Source: Lutispora sp.
Lineage (GTDB): Bacteria > Bacillota > Clostridia > Lutisporales > Lutisporaceae
Assembly: GCA_028709965.1 (NCBI GenBank)
Contig: JAQUTA010000006.1
Span: forward strand, 1 to 52,053
DNA length: 52,053 nt
Reading direction: 5' to 3'
The notes below the pieces were generated by a model. The model searched no databases, had not been told where the DNA came from, and saw only the letters and a list, made by a program, of their open reading frames with translations. Shown here one piece after another: positions 17,044-26,232 of this stretch. The first letter of the stretch is position 1, and every line of letters begins with the position of its first letter. The position numbers and the translations under genes were made by a program.

Positions 17044-17747
17044 TATTCTTTTTCTATTAAATTGCGTAGTTTCCTTAGCGCGTTTTTTAATCCTCCAACT
17101 TCATCTATCAATCCATATTTCACTGCTTCTGTGCCTACTAAGACTGTACCTACATCATTAGCCATTTCACTTGTAGTAAACATAAGCTTTTTTAATGTAG
17201 GTTTCTTGATATTGCTGTGATCCGTTATAAAATTTATTATTCTTTCTTGCATCTTATTAAAGTAATCATAAGTCTGGGGAACTCCTATTATGAGTCCATT
17301 CATTCTGATAGGATGTATTGTCATTGTAGCCGTAGGCGCTATATATGAATAATGTGTTGATACCGCTAAAGGCACACCTATACTATGACCGCCACCTAAT
17401 ACTATCGAAACAGTAGGTTTACTCATTGAGTTTATTAACTCAGCAATGGCCAAACCTGCTTCCACATCACCGCCTACTGTATTTAAGATTAAAAGCAGTC
17501 CTTCTATTTCGTTGCTTTCTTCAACTGCTACAATTTGTGGTATAATATGCTCATATTTTGTAGCTTTGTTCTGGGGAGGCAGCATTATATGACCTTCTAT
17601 TTGCCCTATTATAGTCATAACATGAATGTTACTTTTGAATTCTGGTATTTTAACTTCTCCCAACTCTTTTATCGTCTCTGTTGGAATGTTTTCAACTGGT
17701 TTTTCATGCTCTTCGGCATTCTGCCCAGCTAAGTATTCATTATGCAA
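17043..17747 (-). CDS. tepA: TepA: ClpP-like translocation-enhancing serine protease
   Basis: 234 residues with a ClpP/SDH-type fold. The nucleophile is in GGGHSIG (S122) and the His in TIHP (H145); '[17 protein letters not shown]' forms the oxyanion-loop region. No signal peptide, so it is cytoplasmic. The Bacillus homologue helps protein translocation or removes signal-peptide debris. TTG 17747 is 9 bases after GGAG. In Bacillus tepA also lies just before spoIIIE. Confidence 0.88.
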   Translation of the reverse strand: MHNEYLAGQNAEEHEKPVENIPTETIKELGEVKIPEFKSNIHVMTIIGQIEGHIMLPPQNKATKYEHIIPQIVAVEESNEIEGLLLILNTVGGDVEAGLAIAELINSMSKPTVSIVLGGGHSIGVPLAVSTHYSYIAPTATMTIHPIRMNGLIIGVPQTYDYFNKMQERIINFITDHSNIKKPTLKKLMFTTSEMANDVGTVLVGTEAVKYGLIDEVGGLKNALRKLRNLIEKE

Positions 17748-17861
17748 TGCTTTCCACTCCTAAATTTTTTGTTTACTGTATTTTTACCTATTTGCAATTT
17801 TAGTATGCAAATACAAAAGTCTTAATACTATATCTAAACAATAAAATTTGTGATGTCATAA

Positions 17862-19091
17862 TCATTTAGTTTTTCCTAGTTCAAACTTTTCATGCAGAGC
17901 ATTTACTGCTATATTAGTGTTTTCACTTTTAATAAGGCAAGATATAGTCGTGTGAGAATCAGAAGTTTGAAGCACCTCAATCTTGCTTTCACTTAGTCCT
18001 TCAATTACCTTTGCCATTACACCTGGTATTCCTCTCATTTTGTTGCCAATTATAGTAACTTTGGTGCAATTAGGTGTGACATCAAAGTTGTAGCTTTGGG
18101 ATTTTAATATACTCACCAATTTAGAGCTATTTATGCTATCTATGATAAATATCTTTGTATCAGGATATATATTTATCATATCAATGCTAATATTTTCTGC
18201 TGCAATGATATTAAACAATATATTATCTCTTTCATATTGATTAGTAGATCCATCAAACTTAATTCTAAACTGAGTTCTATTGTCTATCTGTGCAATTGCT
18301 GTAATGAGCTTGTCATTTTTATCATATCTGTACCTTCTGGATTTATCATAATTTGTTATCAAGGTTCCTGTATTTTCTGTCAATGCGCTTTTAATTAGAA
18401 GGGGTATATTGCTTCTCATCGCAATTTCAACGGCTCTAGGGTGTATAACATTTGCTCCATATTCAGCCATTTGAAAAATTTCATTATAAAATACTGTATC
18501 CATTACTTTGGCATCTGGTACAATGGCAGGGTCAGCGGTCATCACGCCATCCACATCGGTATAAATTTCCACAATTTCCGCATTTATTGCCTCTCCAATT
18601 ATTGATGCAGTTACATCACTTCCGCCTCTGCCTAATGTCGTAATATTTCCATCCTCTGTTATACCTTGGAAGCCTGCAACAATGGGAATAATATTATTTT
18701 CAATGCAATCTAGAATTTTTTCTGGCTCTACCTTGAGTACCTCGGCATCTCCGTAATTATCATCAGTAATTATTCCTGCTTGCCCACCGGTTAATACCTT
18801 ACATTCATATCCCATTCTTTTTAATGTATTAGACAACACTACACAAGATATTATTTCTCCGCAGGACATCAGCAAGTCCAGCTCTCTTGGGCTTGTTTCT
18901 ATGCCTACGGATTTTGCAAGATTTATTAAAGTATCAGTTGCATATGGGTCTCCATTTCTGCCAATTGCGGACACTACTACTACAGGGAAATAATCCTTTT
19001 TCTTTGCAAATTCAACCTTATTTACAACCATATTTCTTCTTTCTTGATTTGCAACTGAAGTACCTCCGAATTTTTGTACAATAAGCTTCAT
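17862..19091 (-). CDS. dapG: Aspartate kinase (DapG type)
   Basis: 409 residues catalysing the first step from aspartate to lysine, diaminopimelate and dipicolinate. The kinase domain starts MKLIVQKFGGTSVAN and has GRGGSDVTA and EIYTDVDGVMTADP. Two C-terminal ACT regions (about 270 onward) include a GVMAKVIEGLSESKIEVLQTS-like regulatory segment. Length fits monofunctional single-chain enzymes such as DapG or LysC. It lies 18 bp after dpaB, so it probably supplies precursor for spore dipicolinate and peptidoglycan; the paralogue choice (dapG rather than lysC) comes from this context. Confidence 0.9.
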   Translation of the reverse strand: MKLIVQKFGGTSVANQERRNMVVNKVEFAKKKDYFPVVVVSAIGRNGDPYATDTLINLAKSVGIETSPRELDLLMSCGEIISCVVLSNTLKRMGYECKVLTGGQAGIITDDNYGDAEVLKVEPEKILDCIENNIIPIVAGFQGITEDGNITTLGRGGSDVTASIIGEAINAEIVEIYTDVDGVMTADPAIVPDAKVMDTVFYNEIFQMAEYGANVIHPRAVEIAMRSNIPLLIKSALTENTGTLITNYDKSRRYRYDKNDKLITAIAQIDNRTQFRIKFDGSTNQYERDNILFNIIAAENISIDMINIYPDTKIFIIDSINSSKLVSILKSQSYNFDVTPNCTKVTIIGNKMRGIPGVMAKVIEGLSESKIEVLQTSDSHTTISCLIKSENTNIAVNALHEKFELGKTK

Positions 19092-19109
19092 AATATCCTC
19101 TCGCTTTAA

Positions 19110-19700
19110 TTATAATATGTTTTGAACAATTAAGGGCTGAATTTGTTTTCCTTCTATAGCCATTTCGATTGTAGGCAGTATCATATCCATTCTAGCAACC
19201 AGAGAATTAAATTTTACATAGGGGCTATCCTGTCCAAAAGGAACAAAATAGTAATTCTTAGTATTAAGCAAAATTCCAAGATTTTTTGCATTCATCCCTA
19301 ATCCATCATTAGTGGAAATTCCTATAACAAGGGGCTTCATATTTCTTAGGTGAGCCTTTGCTGCCATCAATACCGGAGTATCTGTTATTGCATTTGCAAG
19401 TTTGGCAATAGTATTGCCTGTGCAAGGCGCTATTGTTAAGACATCTAATAGATTATTTGGTCCAATGGGTTCTGCTTCTTGAACAGTTAAAATACTTTTA
19501 TTGCCTGTTGTTTCTTCAATTTTATCGATCCATTCTTCTGCCTTTCCAAATCTGGTATCCATAGTAGAGGCATTTATAGAAAAAATAGGAATTACATTGG
19601 CTTTTGCATCAACTAACTTTTCGATTTCACTTATAATCTTACCATAAGTACAAAAAGAGCCTGTTATTGCAAAACCTATATTATAACCTTCAATGTTCAT
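19110..19700 (-). CDS. dpaB: Dipicolinate synthase subunit B
   Basis: Flavoprotein-like subunit of 196 residues (SpoVFB) that with DpaA converts dihydroxy-tetrahydrodipicolinate to dipicolinic acid in the mother cell. The N-terminus YNIGFAITGSFCTYGK and the APCTGNTIAKLANAITDTPVLMAAKAHLR segment are characteristic of the HFCD flavoprotein-type fold of this subunit. It follows dpaA by 23 bp with AAGGAGG before ATG 19700. Confidence 0.95.
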   Translation of the reverse strand: MNIEGYNIGFAITGSFCTYGKIISEIEKLVDAKANVIPIFSINASTMDTRFGKAEEWIDKIEETTGNKSILTVQEAEPIGPNNLLDVLTIAPCTGNTIAKLANAITDTPVLMAAKAHLRNMKPLVIGISTNDGLGMNAKNLGILLNTKNYYFVPFGQDSPYVKFNSLVARMDMILPTIEMAIEGKQIQPLIVQNIL

Positions 19701-19723
19701 GGCGAACCTCCTTATATTATTAT

Positions 19724-20584
19724 TTAAACATTCTTTAATATAGTATTAAATATGACTTTGGCTGCTGATTTAGGAGCTATCTTCCCAGGAAGACCTAATG
19801 CATGAATGGTTTTTAGTCCTTTTTCAATAGCATAATTATGATCTAAACCACCAGGTTTTGATGCCAAATCAATGATTAGAATATCCTTATTAGTTTTATC
19901 AATTAATTCCTTTGAGATGATTGCAGCTGGTATAGTATTTATAATAATATCTATATTGCTAATAAAGCTTTCAAGCTCATGCACTTTTAACCCCTTATGC
20001 CCGTTAATGTTAGTCCAGGTAATATCTGCATCCTTTCTAGCAAATACGTATAAATTAGGGTTAAATATTTTTAGATAATTGGACAATATCTTTCCAATTC
20101 GTCCATAACCTAAAATTAAAATATTACTTCCATATATAGTTTTATTTCTCTCATTTATTATTATTGATATGGCTCCTTCAGCAGTAGATGAAGCATTAGC
20201 TATTTGAAAACACTCGTCTTTATTATAATCGTAATACTTAATATCCATCTTCTGTGCCAAATTAGTAAAATAAGAATCAGGAGAGCCTAAAATCAATGTT
20301 TTATATTTGTTCATCAAACTTATAAAGGCATTCACAGAAACATTTTTTTTTGATAATTTCATATTGATCTTATCTCCGCAGTTAAATGGTATAGGACCGA
20401 TTATAGTATCATTATTACTTATACCTTCTTCTAATGTTTCATACTCTTTGACCATCTTATCATTCATACTCTCATGTCCATAAGATGAAACAGCATATCC
20501 TTCTTCACAGCACAGCTTTATTAATTCTTCAATTCTTTTATCGCCGCCAAGGATTAGGATCTTATTACTTTTCATGTTTGTCAA
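19724..20584 (-). CDS. dpaA: Dipicolinate synthase subunit A
   Basis: 286 residues (SpoVFA), an NAD(P)-dependent dehydrogenase-like subunit. It has an N-terminal ILILGGDKR segment and a Rossmann motif ILILGYGRIGKILSNYL around 152-168, then IINTIPAAIISKE and a C-terminal SAAKVIFNTIL helix. Start choice is uncertain: TTG 20584 has GGGAG 9 bases upstream, while ATG 20575 has none at a normal distance. A SigK-type promoter lies just upstream, matching mother-cell expression in Bacillus. Confidence 0.94.
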   Translation of the reverse strand: MTNMKSNKILILGGDKRIEELIKLCCEEGYAVSSYGHESMNDKMVKEYETLEEGISNNDTIIGPIPFNCGDKINMKLSKKNVSVNAFISLMNKYKTLILGSPDSYFTNLAQKMDIKYYDYNKDECFQIANASSTAEGAISIIINERNKTIYGSNILILGYGRIGKILSNYLKIFNPNLYVFARKDADITWTNINGHKGLKVHELESFISNIDIIINTIPAAIISKELIDKTNKDILIIDLASKPGGLDHNYAIEKGLKTIHALGLPGKIAPKSAAKVIFNTILKNV

Positions 20585-20613
20585 ATCACTCAGCTCCCAA
20601 AATTAAACTAGTA

Positions 20614-20641
20614 TATATTATGTTTTTTAATCTGGATTTGT
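20614..20641 (-). promoter_or_regulatory. SigK-type promoter for dpaAB
   Basis: Minus strand: AC at 20641-20640, 17-nt spacer, CATAATATA at 20622-20614, about 30 bp before the dpaA start. This fits the Bacillus SigK pattern (AC about 16-17 nt from CATAnnnTA), and Bacillus spoVFAB is SigK-dependent. Confidence 0.7.
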
Positions 20642-20647
20642 GAAGAA

Positions 20648-20687
20648 AATACTAATGCGGAGCTCCATGGAACTCCGCATTAGTATT
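20648..20687 (-). terminator. Terminator after ymxH
   Basis: 15-bp perfect arms (20648-20662, 20673-20687) plus an inner TCCATGGA palindrome, GC-rich core, followed on the minus strand by TTTTCTT. It separates the dut-ymxH unit from dpaAB. The SigK -35 dinucleotide lies just beyond it. Confidence 0.85.
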
Positions 20688-20693
20688 AAATAT

Positions 20694-20942
20694 TTATTTC
20701 AATATGTCTGCTAAATCAATTATAATCATGTCGCTTCCAACTTTTTTTATTCTCTCCCAAGGGATTTCTAAGTATCTCTTATCAATAAGAAATGAAAAAA
20801 ATCCTTTGCTCTCGGGGATTATTAAAGATTTAATTTTTCCTGTCTCGCTATCGATTAACATATCACAATCTCCTAAATACCCAAGTCTTTCACAATCAGG
20901 AAGTGTAACAATTTCCTTTCCATATAGCTTGCTTAACCTCAT
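20694..20942 (-). CDS. ymxH: YlmC/YmxH-family PRC-barrel sporulation protein
   Basis: 82 residues forming a PRC-barrel: MRLSKLYGKEIVTLPDCERLG, then DCDMLIDSETGKIKSLIIPE and an ERIKKVGSDMIIID strand. Function in sporulation is not well defined. ATG 20942 lies about 5-6 bases after GAGGTGGG; an in-frame GTG at 20951 overlaps that site and is less likely. Same position relative to dut, mlpA and spoVFAB as in Bacillus. The SD lies at the edge of a long upstream inverted repeat. Confidence 0.88.
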   Translation of the reverse strand: MRLSKLYGKEIVTLPDCERLGYLGDCDMLIDSETGKIKSLIIPESKGFFSFLIDKRYLEIPWERIKKVGSDMIIIDLADILK

Positions 20943-20950
20943 ATAACCCA

Positions 20951-21011
20951 CCTCTATACAATATTAATCTCTTTTGCTTGTCTTTAATATTATATGATTA
21001 TTGCATAGAGG
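20951..21011 (-). promoter_or_regulatory. Inverted repeat between dut and ymxH overlapping the ymxH ribosome site
   Basis: CCTCTATACAATA (20951-20963) pairs with TATTGCATAGAGG (20999-21011) with one internal mismatch. On the RNA the second arm contains the GAGG of the ymxH ribosome-binding site, so folding could lower ymxH translation or act as a partial terminator after dut. Confidence 0.5.
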
Positions 21012-21021
21012 TTTATTCCAA

Positions 21022-21477
21022 CTATTTACCGGTAGATCCAAACCCCCCTGATCCCCTCTTCGTATTTTCTAATTTATCTGTTAGTAAAAATTCAGCAGAA
21101 ATCACGGGCATGAATACAATTTGCGCTATCCTATCACCAGGGTTTACTATATAATCTGTTTGGCTATGATTAATCATAGGGCAAATAATTTCTCCTGTAT
21201 AGTCCGAATCGATAACGCCAACGGAATTTATAAGAGATATGCCATTTTTTGCTGCTAAGCCACTCCTAGGAAAAACAAATCCCCCTACATTATTATCATT
21301 TATATGTATTGCTATGCCTGTAGGGATGCTCTTTATATGATTTGATTCTATTACAACTGGTTCTTTAATGCAGGCATATAAATCTATACCAGCGGAACCT
21401 GATGTTGCATAATCAGGTAAAATAAAATCCCCTGCAAAGTCTTTTTCTATTCTTTTTATATTTATTTTCATATTCAT
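21022..21477 (-). CDS. dut: dUTP diphosphatase
   Basis: Trimeric dUTPase of about 151 residues hydrolysing dUTP to dUMP. The five motifs are present: SAGIDLYA (I), PRSGLAAKNG (II), GVIDSDYTGEI (III), NPGDRIAQIVF (IV) and a C-terminal RGSGGFGSTGK (V). ATG 21477 is chosen with GGCGG about 8 bases upstream; an upstream in-frame start at 21522 would overlap the peptidase gene and add residues not typical of the family. Confidence 0.95.
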   Translation of the reverse strand: MNMKINIKRIEKDFAGDFILPDYATSGSAGIDLYACIKEPVVIESNHIKSIPTGIAIHINDNNVGGFVFPRSGLAAKNGISLINSVGVIDSDYTGEIICPMINHSQTDYIVNPGDRIAQIVFMPVISAEFLLTDKLENTKRGSGGFGSTGK

Positions 21478-21490
21478 ATCAATATCCGCC

Positions 21491-22732
21491 TTAGTAAATG
21501 TTTGTGCTCTTATTTGGTCCAATGATAGCTGTACCCATTTTTTTAGTATTAAAAATAACGTCTATAACATGATTAATATCATTCATAGTAACAGCGTCAA
21601 TAAATTCTGTAATTTCCTTAGGAGAATAGATTCTATCAAGCAATAGTTCGGATTTTCCTATGGAAATCATTCTTCCGCTTGTGCTTTCAAGGCCAAGTAT
21701 GTAGCTTCCCTTTATTTGTTCTTTCGAATCATATAGCTCATTTTCAGTTATTCCCTTTTCCTTTATTTCCCTTATTTCTTCGTTTATGAGATCAATAACA
21801 AAGTCTAGCTGATTGGGTTTCATTCCTGCATATATAGACAATATTCCACAATCAGTATATGATGATGGATAAGAAAATACAGAATAAGCAAGACCTTTCT
21901 CTTCACGGATTTTCTGGAAAAGCCTTGAGCTCATAGCTCCGCCAAAAATATTATTCATAACCAATAATGGATAAGTATATTTATTGCCAAGCTCTATGCC
22001 ATTAAAGCCCATGCAAAGATGAGCCTGTTCCGTATCCTTTTTTTTGTGTTTGTGATTAGGAACAAATGCAGGTTTGTCAATAATTTTTCTGTCTATTTTA
22101 GCCGGTTTATAATCTGAAAAGAATTTTTCAATCTCATCTAATATATATTTTTCTTTAAAGTTTCCTACAACTGAAACAACGATATTTTCTGGTGTATAAT
22201 TTATATCGAAATAATCAATTATATCCTTTCTTTTAAGCTCCTTCAAAGTATCCTCTGTGCCCAATATAGGCATCCCTAGAGGGTTTTCAGCCCAAACAGA
22301 TTGTGTGAATATATCATGCACTAAATCCTCAGGTGAATCCTCATACATGCTTATTTCTTCTAAAACCACACCTTTTTCTTTTTCAATTTCTGTTTCTGAA
22401 AAGGCGGAATTAAAAAACATATCTGCTAATATATCCAGAGCTATATCAAAATGAGTATCCAAAACCTTAGCATAAAAGCATGTGCATTCTTTAGCCGTAA
22501 ATGCATTTAATTGACCACCTATTTTATCAATAGAATTGGCAATTTCTTTAGAAGTCCTTTTTTTTGTGCCTTTAAACAACATATGCTCAATAAAGTGGGA
22601 TACCCCATTATTATTCACATCTTCATATCTTGAGCCAACTTTAACCCATATACCTAAAGAGACAGAATTTACATATTTAATTTCTTCTGCTACAATTCTA
22701 ATACCGTTATTTAGCTTGCGTTCTATATACAT
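21491..22732 (-). CDS. M16-family zinc peptidase (MlpA/YmxG-like)
   Basis: 413 residues resembling the mitochondrial-processing-peptidase beta type. The inverted zinc motif HFIEH (H46, E49, H50) is followed by an ECTCFYAK region and a downstream Glu (EKEKGVVLEE), and the C-terminal half carries the second, inactive-type M16 domain. No signal peptide. Bacillus mlpA lies at the same place after pnpA and ylxY and before ymxH. The substrate is unknown. Confidence 0.9.
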   Translation of the reverse strand: MYIERKLNNGIRIVAEEIKYVNSVSLGIWVKVGSRYEDVNNNGVSHFIEHMLFKGTKKRTSKEIANSIDKIGGQLNAFTAKECTCFYAKVLDTHFDIALDILADMFFNSAFSETEIEKEKGVVLEEISMYEDSPEDLVHDIFTQSVWAENPLGMPILGTEDTLKELKRKDIIDYFDINYTPENIVVSVVGNFKEKYILDEIEKFFSDYKPAKIDRKIIDKPAFVPNHKHKKKDTEQAHLCMGFNGIELGNKYTYPLLVMNNIFGGAMSSRLFQKIREEKGLAYSVFSYPSSYTDCGILSIYAGMKPNQLDFVIDLINEEIREIKEKGITENELYDSKEQIKGSYILGLESTSGRMISIGKSELLLDRIYSPKEITEFIDAVTMNDINHVIDVIFNTKKMGTAIIGPNKSTNIY

Positions 22733-22823
22733 CTTTTACCTCCTGTGTTGATAGTTTATACTTTCCTATGCATTATAAAGGAAATTAAAATATTTTTCAA
22801 TTATTACTATTTCACTATTATTG

Positions 22824-23525
22824 CTATCTCAATACTTGGCTTACAGTTACAATGTCATAGTTTCTATTTTTAAGATTATTTATCATTATTGGAAGGGCTT
22901 TGACAGTAGACTCGGTAGGATGCATCAGTATAATAGCTCCATTATGAACTCTCTTATTTACTCTCTCCAATATCTTTGTATAATCCTTAGTATTCCAATC
23001 GATAGTATCCAAGCTCCACATTATTACCTTATAGCCAAGAGATTCCGCAATCTGGGTTACTCTTTTATCCAAATCCCCGTAAGGAGGTGCAAATAATTCA
23101 GTTTTCTCACCAATAATACTATTTATTACTTCCTGAGTTCTTATTATCTCTTCTTTATTTTTTTCATCACTTATCTGGGTATGTTTTAAATGATTATATC
23201 CATGGTTTCCTATTTCATGTTTATCAGCATATACTCCCATTAGTAATTCTTTATTTTTATCTGCCCAATCGCCGCCAATAAAAAAGGAAATTGTAATATT
23301 ATTCTTTTTTAATTCACTCAATATATCAGGCAGGTACTCATTTCCCCAAACCACATTGCATGCAAATGCAACTTTTTTATCTGTTTGATTACCTTGATAT
23401 ATAGGATCGAAAAAATTAAAAGTGTTTATGCTTATTGTTTTCATATAAAACAGTAGAATACTGAAAATAAAGAAAATAATCCCCGCAATTACTATGGTTT
23501 TCCTTTTTAATATTATTATCCTCAT
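22824..23525 (-). CDS. YlxY/PdaB-like polysaccharide deacetylase homologue, catalytic Asp replaced
   Basis: 233 residues: an N-terminal membrane anchor (about 10-30) and a NodB-type fold outside the membrane. The metal-binding motif HEIGNHGYNH and the FAPPYGDLD and MWSLDTIDW segments are kept. The first motif, usually TFDDG or FDxxWG, reads FACNVVWGNE, so the catalytic Asp is Asn. It may be inactive or act atypically on spore peptidoglycan. Position between pnp and the M16 peptidase matches Bacillus ylxY. It is a separate unit from pnp (terminator downstream of pnp). Confidence 0.82.
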   Translation of the reverse strand: MRIIILKRKTIVIAGIIFFIFSILLFYMKTISINTFNFFDPIYQGNQTDKKVAFACNVVWGNEYLPDILSELKKNNITISFFIGGDWADKNKELLMGVYADKHEIGNHGYNHLKHTQISDEKNKEEIIRTQEVINSIIGEKTELFAPPYGDLDKRVTQIAESLGYKVIMWSLDTIDWNTKDYTKILERVNKRVHNGAIILMHPTESTVKALPIMINNLKNRNYDIVTVSQVLR

Positions 23526-23587
23526 AAAAACCCTCCTAGAATATCTTTACTTATTAATATTCTAAAAGAGAAATTAAAATACAAAAA

Positions 23588-23615
23588 AGAAACATAAACA
23601 ATTGTTTATGTTTCT
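23588..23615 (-). terminator. Terminator after pnp
   Basis: Perfect palindrome with AGAAACATAAACA and TGTTTATGTTTCT arms, two bases past the pnp stop, followed by TTTTTTG on the minus strand. Confidence 0.85.
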
Positions 23616-23616
23616 A

Positions 23617-25722
23617 CTACTTGTCAGAAGATGGATTGTTTTCTTCACTGTCTGTTATTGCATCTTTTCGAGAGAGATTTATCCTGCCTTGCCTATCTAT
23701 TTCTGTAACTTTAACTAGAACCTCATCCCCTACGTTAACAACATCTTCTACCTTTTCAACTCGTTTCTTATCTAGTTTAGAGATATGAACTAAGCCTTCC
23801 TTCCCTGGTAATATCTCAACAAAAGCCCCAAATGTCATTATTCTTACAACTTTGCCTAAGTATATTTCGCCCTCTGTTACTTCTTTTGTTAATCCTTCAA
23901 TTATTTTCAGTGCCATTTGTCCATTTTTAGCATCCGTAGCAGAGATATATACTTTACCATCATCTTCAATATCTATTTTAACATTTGTTTCTGCAATAAT
24001 TTTATTGATTGTCTTTCCTCCTGGTCCGATAATATCTCTGATTTTATCAGGATCAACTCTTGTGATAATAATTTTTGGTGCATAGGGAGATAACTCAGCC
24101 CGCGGAGAATTGATTACGCTATTCATTTTATCTAAAATAAATAATCTTCCTACTCTGGCTTGCTCAAGAGCTCTTTGAAGAATAGACCTATCTATTCCAG
24201 CAATTTTTATATCCATTTGGATTGCTGTTATGCCATCTTTTGTCCCAGCTACTTTAAAGTCCATATCCCCTAAAAAGTCTTCCATGCCTTGAATATCAGT
24301 TAAAATAGCTACTTCTTCTTTCTCTTTTATTAGACCCATGGCAACTCCTGCTACAGGTTTCTTTATTGGCACTCCTGCGTCTAATAATGCTAAAGTGCTC
24401 CCACAGACACTTGCTTGGGAGGTTGACCCATTAGAGCTTACTACTTCAGATACTAACCTTATAGTATAAGGAAAATCATCTATAGATGGTATCATGGGTT
24501 CTAATGCTCTCTCAGCTAATGCTCCGTGTCCTATCTCTCTTCTGCCGGGTCCTCTCATAAACCTTGTTTCTCCAACACTGTAGGGAGGAAAATTATAATG
24601 ATGCATATACCTTTTAGATTCTTCTTCACCTAAACCATCTAAAACTTGCACATCTCCCAAGGCTCCTAAAGTTGCAACAGTTAATACCTGAGTCTGTCCC
24701 CTCGTAAAAAGGCCTGACCCATGAACTCTAGGTAGTATTCCTACTTCTGATGATATTGATCTTATTTCATCCAACTTCCTATCATCAGGTCGTGTCTTAT
24801 GGTTTACTATAAGATTTCTAACCTGTTCTTTAGTAATCTTGTATAAAACCGCCCCAACATCTTTAATATTATCTTCATATTTTTCAGCAAAATATGCCAA
24901 AGCATCTTCATTAACTTTGTCCATGTTTATTTGTCTTTGTTGTTTATCAACAGTCTTTATGGCTTCGAACATTCTTTCTTGAGCAAATTCTATGACATCA
25001 TTCTCTAATTCTTCATCAATAGTTGAAAGAATTATATCTTTCTTTTCTTTTCCAATTTTTGATACAATTTCTTCTATAAATTCCACTATCTTTTTAATAT
25101 TATCATGAGCAAACATAATTGCTTCCAACATAATATTTTCAGATATTTCATTGCCTCCTGCTTCCACCATCATTACGGCATCCTTAGTTCCAGAAACCAC
25201 AAGATGCAGATCACTTATCTCCCTCTGTTCTGCTGTAGGATTCAAGACAAATTCACCATTTATTAGTCCTACAAGAACAGAACCCGTAGGTCCCATAAAT
25301 GGTATTGAAGATATTGACAATGCTGCTGAAGAGCCTATCATAGCAACGATTTCTGGGGAATTATCTTGATCTACAGATAGTACAGTTGCAATGATTTGAA
25401 CATCATTTCGATAGCCTTTTGGGAACAATGGTCTAATGGGCCTATCTATCAATCTGGAAGAAAGGATTGCCTTTTCAGTTGGTCTTCCCTCCCTTTTTAT
25501 AAAACCTCCAGGTATTTTCCCTACCGCATAAAGTCTTTCTTCATAGTCTACGCTTAATGGAAAAAAATCAATTCCTTCTCTTGGTTTATCAGAAGCACAA
25601 GCAGTAACTAAAATAACTGTATCGCCATAGGTCAGGACAACAGCTCCATCAGCTAATTGAGCTATCCTTCCAACCTCTATCGACAATTCTCTTCCACCTA
25701 GCTCCATGCTATATTTTTCCAA
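23617..25722 (-). CDS. pnp: Polynucleotide phosphorylase
   Basis: Phosphorolytic 3'-5' exoribonuclease, 701 residues from TTG 25722, which is 7 bases after AAGGAGG; the in-frame ATG at 25740 precedes that site and is not used. Two RNase PH domains ([21 protein letters not shown] begins as [11 protein letters not shown]; second-domain [20 protein letters not shown] as [10 protein letters not shown]), a KH domain ([13 protein letters not shown]) and an S1 domain ([20 protein letters not shown]) occur in order. Follows rpsO as in nearly all bacteria. Confidence 0.97.
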   Translation of the reverse strand: MEKYSMELGGRELSIEVGRIAQLADGAVVLTYGDTVILVTACASDKPREGIDFFPLSVDYEERLYAVGKIPGGFIKREGRPTEKAILSSRLIDRPIRPLFPKGYRNDVQIIATVLSVDQDNSPEIVAMIGSSAALSISSIPFMGPTGSVLVGLINGEFVLNPTAEQREISDLHLVVSGTKDAVMMVEAGGNEISENIMLEAIMFAHDNIKKIVEFIEEIVSKIGKEKKDIILSTIDEELENDVIEFAQERMFEAIKTVDKQQRQINMDKVNEDALAYFAEKYEDNIKDVGAVLYKITKEQVRNLIVNHKTRPDDRKLDEIRSISSEVGILPRVHGSGLFTRGQTQVLTVATLGALGDVQVLDGLGEEESKRYMHHYNFPPYSVGETRFMRGPGRREIGHGALAERALEPMIPSIDDFPYTIRLVSEVVSSNGSTSQASVCGSTLALLDAGVPIKKPVAGVAMGLIKEKEEVAILTDIQGMEDFLGDMDFKVAGTKDGITAIQMDIKIAGIDRSILQRALEQARVGRLFILDKMNSVINSPRAELSPYAPKIIITRVDPDKIRDIIGPGGKTINKIIAETNVKIDIEDDGKVYISATDAKNGQMALKIIEGLTKEVTEGEIYLGKVVRIMTFGAFVEILPGKEGLVHISKLDKKRVEKVEDVVNVGDEVLVKVTEIDRQGRINLSRKDAITDSEENNPSSDK

Positions 25723-25800
25723 TCTATTACCTCCTTTCATGAAATGAATACTTCTATATGTAATGTATTATTTCCTTCTTTATATTTTAAAAACATAAAT

Positions 25801-25824
25801 AATGAGCGGTTTAACCCGCTCATT
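25801..25824 (-). terminator. Hairpin between rpsO and pnp
   Basis: 9-bp GC-rich stem AATGAGCGG/CCGCTCATT with a 6-nt loop, 11 bp after the rpsO stop; minus-strand sequence continues ATTTATGTTTTT. It may be a terminator or an RNase processing hairpin, as known at rpsO-pnp junctions. Confidence 0.7.
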
Positions 25825-25835
25825 ATATGTCAGAA

Positions 25836-26105
25836 TTATCTTCTTATTCCAAGCTTTCCAATTATCATTCTGTATCTCTCGATGTCCTTGGATATGAGAT
25901 AATTAAGCAAGCCTCTTCTTTGTCCAACCATTTTTAAAAGTCCTCTTCTTGAATGGTGATCTTTTTTGTTTACCTTTAAGTGTTCATTCAAAGTATTTAT
26001 TCTTTCGGTAAGCAAAGCAATCTGAACTTCTGGAGATCCTGTATCTCCTTCTTTTAATTGATACTTTTTGATTATCTCATCTTTCAATTCTTTTGATAAT
26101 GACAT
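25836..26105 (-). CDS. rpsO: 30S ribosomal protein uS15
   Basis: 89 residues. [16 protein letters not shown] opens it; [36 protein letters not shown] and the C-terminal [11 protein letters not shown] are typical. ATG 26105 has GGAGG 7 bases ahead. Longer open frame upstream is the structured leader, not protein. Confidence 0.97.
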   Translation of the reverse strand: MSLSKELKDEIIKKYQLKEGDTGSPEVQIALLTERINTLNEHLKVNKKDHHSRRGLLKMVGQRRGLLNYLISKDIERYRMIIGKLGIRR

Positions 26106-26172
26106 ATTTCCACCTCCAATATTTGCGCCATCAGCTAAGTGTATCGTTGGTGAATCGATATACCTAGCAAAT
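26106..26172 (-). promoter_or_regulatory. Putative S15 leader RNA (rpsO autoregulation)
   Basis: On the minus strand the leader has CTAGGT-A-TATCG paired with CGATA-C-ACTTAG around an ATTCACCAA loop, enclosed by ATTTGC/GCAAAT next to the ribosome-binding site. S15 represses its own mRNA through such structures in many bacteria. Base pairing is by eye only. Confidence 0.55.
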
Positions 26173-26232
26173 GGTCTAATCCTTAACACATAAATTTTAT
26201 CATAGCTTTTCTTTTATGTAAAGGGAATTTAA

